Positions 61,960-64,000 of a stretch of DNA of 64,000 nucleotides are shown piece after piece. The stretch covers positions 190,157 through 254,156 of the forward strand of contig VZSF01011141.1 of the NCBI GenBank assembly GCA_013398295.1, read 5' to 3'. Within the stretch, counting starts at the first letter, position 1. Each line of letters opens with the position of its first letter. This stretch comes from Chionis minor. Its lineage: Eukaryota; Chordata; Aves; Charadriiformes; Chionididae. The translations under genes were made by a program, and so were the position numbers. The notes under the pieces were generated by a model. It saw only the letters and a program-made list of their open reading frames with translations, did not search any database and was not told where the DNA came from.

Positions 61960-62080
61960 CTTACGTTATATAAACTATTTTACCAATGGGAGCATTCCCA
62001 TCGAAGTCAACGGTTGTGCTCACATGTACAAAATTTGGTTGCACACCTCATGATTGAAGGATTGGGGCCAAGCTATTTCA
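61960..62080. repeat. fragment of the 'GAAGTCAATGG' sauropsid dispersed repeat
   Basis: ACCTTACAACCCTTACGTTA lies just before the fragment, followed by CAATGGGAGCATTCCCATCG, AAGTCAACGGTTGTGCTCAC and ATGTACAAAATTTGG. These parallel the remembered 'caacccttactcatgtgaatagtcccattgaagtcaatgg' and 'gctcacatgtacaaaatttgg' words of this repeat family. Moderately diverged. Confidence 0.5.
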
Positions 62081-64000
62081 GAGAAAACACAATGGAAAAA
62101 ACCCAAGTGGGCATCTGAAATTCTGTCTCTTGTGCCACCTCTTTCCTGTTAATCTGGTGTAGTATTACTAAGGACAAGGACATGAGCAAACAGGGAGGCC
62201 CTGATCCAGTCCTTGGAAGATTTCTTGCAGGAAAGCAAATCTAGAAAATCTTTAATTAGATAATGAAAACTTTATTATCTCAAGGAACAAAGCAACGCAC
62301 AGAAATACCCACAGGAACACAAGTGTGGACAAATCCTAGTATGAAATGTCATCTTCTCCATAGTCCCCCTAGTTAAACTTTAGTGATGACAGCAATCCAC
62401 TTAGAGCACGCACTAAGCCATGGCTATCTTCTTTTAACTGTGCTCACTTGAAGTCATACCGCCATATACCTCTCTAAACAGAAGGGAAATGGACGCATGC
62501 TTACAGAAATTGTCTTTGACAATTTTAAATAGAGTGAATAATGAATCAGTTCAGGCTCAAAAGCCATAGAAGTCTTTCTTCCTTCCTCAACCCCTTACTA
62601 CACACTCCCTCTGTGATCTGAACATTAACTCTTAGGGACTATAGACTTAACATGATTCAGGGGTGGCTGGTTTGCATCAATATTTCTAAAATCCCTCTTA
62701 TTATCTTGCATATGTCAAAGTTTGATAAGAGGGAAGAAGGATGAAGCTATTTATAATTCAGAATGACTGTTACCAAAAGGTATTTAAAACCAAGTCACAG
62801 TAAGTCAGAGTTTACTTTTAAATCAGCTTAAACAACAGACACAGTTTGAAAACAATTAGTAAATCTGACAAAATTAACTTTGACCTTACAATCTTATAAA
62901 TGCCAACACAGCTTTTCTTCCAGTGTCGGTATGCATGTGTGTCTGTGTGTGTATTTTCAGCAGTGCGGTAATTTCACAGCAAAGAACCATACTGAGATTT
63001 AACTCTCAGGGAAGAATTATGCTTCACTGCTCAGGAGCTCCCCTTGGGGGGGACGTGCTATTTCATTGCTCCGTTATGCTGGAAATCCATCTGTACAGAC
63101 AAGTCAGATTAGTGTTTCATTATTCGCATTATTTCTGCTAAGCAGACATCATCTCCCAGCCCAGCCTTTCGGTCATCCTCACTCTTCAGCTCACAGAGGA
63201 GAACCCTTTTAGGTTTCTTCCTAATTTCTTTTAGTCTTCCTAAAAAAACCACAACAAACAACCCACATGAAAATATGAACTTTCTACCTTCCACCCAGCC
63301 TGGGAAAGGAGATTGTAATGCTTTGGTTAACACACAAAAGACGCGTCTCCCTTTATGCCTGAAATTACCAGTCCAGTCATTGGTACCCCCTTGCCAGCTG
63401 GTTCCTGTGCTTTCTTCTCCGCACCGCCCGCAGCCTCCCTGGTGAAAGCAGTTAGCATGTCCTCCCTCTAGAAGGAGACAGTCCTTTCTGTCATCTGAGC
63501 AGACCCAGCAGCCCAGTCTGCATCTCGGCTGAGCCAGCTCTGCGCGGCAGGTGGGACCATCCCCTTCCTGAGGTCTCTTCCTTCCTAAGTGATCCCATAG
63601 CATCCCGCTAGCAGCCCCTGCCACCGAGTTGCCATGAGGCCGGGGGAGCTGAGGGAATAGCTAGGAGTTCTCTTTCGGGCATCATGATCTGGGGATTCTC
63701 CCGACCACCTGACTGATCGGCAGCGTCTTGAGCAGGCACATGCTACCTCGCTGATCTCTCCATTGGGATATTCCCTTTCTGACGCAATGCTTCAGTCATT
63801 CCTGCCAGGTAGGCTTCAGTTCTTACCACTGCTTTAACTGGCAGAGGCTGGGAAGTTATTGTTCAGCTTTGGCTTGTAAGGGTGAAGATCTCTAAAGATG
63901 GTCCCCAGGGTCAACTGGTCCATCATAGCTTTCTCTCATTGAGTTATCTCCTTGTCCAGCCACCAGGCAGCAAAATCTGATAACTTACTGGTGTTTTAGG
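62081..64000. other. unique non-coding sequence; GC-richer right end
   Basis: A short TG-rich word lies at about 62935-62954. From about 63340 to 63680 GC and CpG content rise, giving a 171-codon minus frame (63109-63624) with many Gly, Cys and Arg codons but no recognisable domain. It may be a regulatory element or a non-coding exon. Nothing supports a protein gene. Confidence 0.4.

Noticed and set aside
62190..62225. CCCTGATCCAGTCCTTGG as another foldback-family arm
   Set aside because: Only one short word matches and no inverted partner is found nearby.

Overview
This window reads as non-coding DNA from a sauropsid vertebrate, most likely a bird. The evidence is about 64 kb of AT-leaning unique sequence with no recognisable coding exon, a low density of interspersed repeats, and repeat relics belonging to CR1 LINEs (including one avian-style CR1 3' end), MIR-like tRNA-derived SINEs and short foldback repeats common in turtles, crocodilians and birds. 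There are no bacterial-type gene arrays, operons, ribosome binding sites, CRISPR arrays or phage genes. The many short open frames lack family motifs, overlap on both strands and are best read as chance. Two single N bases sit in or beside homopolymers (poly-T near 2.1 kb and poly-C near 10.5 kb), which is typical of draft genome assembly.

Layout. Positions 1 to about 950 form a GC- and CpG-rich block with purine and pyrimidine tracts. It contains a plausible splice acceptor (long pyrimidine tract ending in CTAG at 444, or CCAG at 411) and a GTAAGT donor at 796, so it may be a promoter or 5' exon of a gene transcribed on the + strand. From about 1 kb to 64 kb the sequence looks like a long intron or a gene desert. 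Repeats found there are a MIR-like SINE (about 8.4 kb), a possible second one (15.7 kb), antisense CR1 fragments (17.4 and 61.2 kb), sense CR1 3' ends (28.7 and 59.4 kb, with a doubtful one at 42.4 kb), a 75-bp foldback element (38.15 kb) and related palindromic fragments (13.7, 16.0, 59.8 and 62.0 kb). There is also a (TTTTTC)15 microsatellite (27.1 kb), a perfect 73-bp tandem duplication (59.2 kb) and several small tandem repeats and low-complexity tracts.

No genes can be shown to work together here. A few GC-richer islands (16.6, 20.4, 25.3, 45.4, 60.2 and 63.4 kb) stand out from the AT-rich background. They are the best places to look for regulatory elements or non-coding exons, but sequence alone does not prove function. 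I did not find a convincing undescribed biological system.
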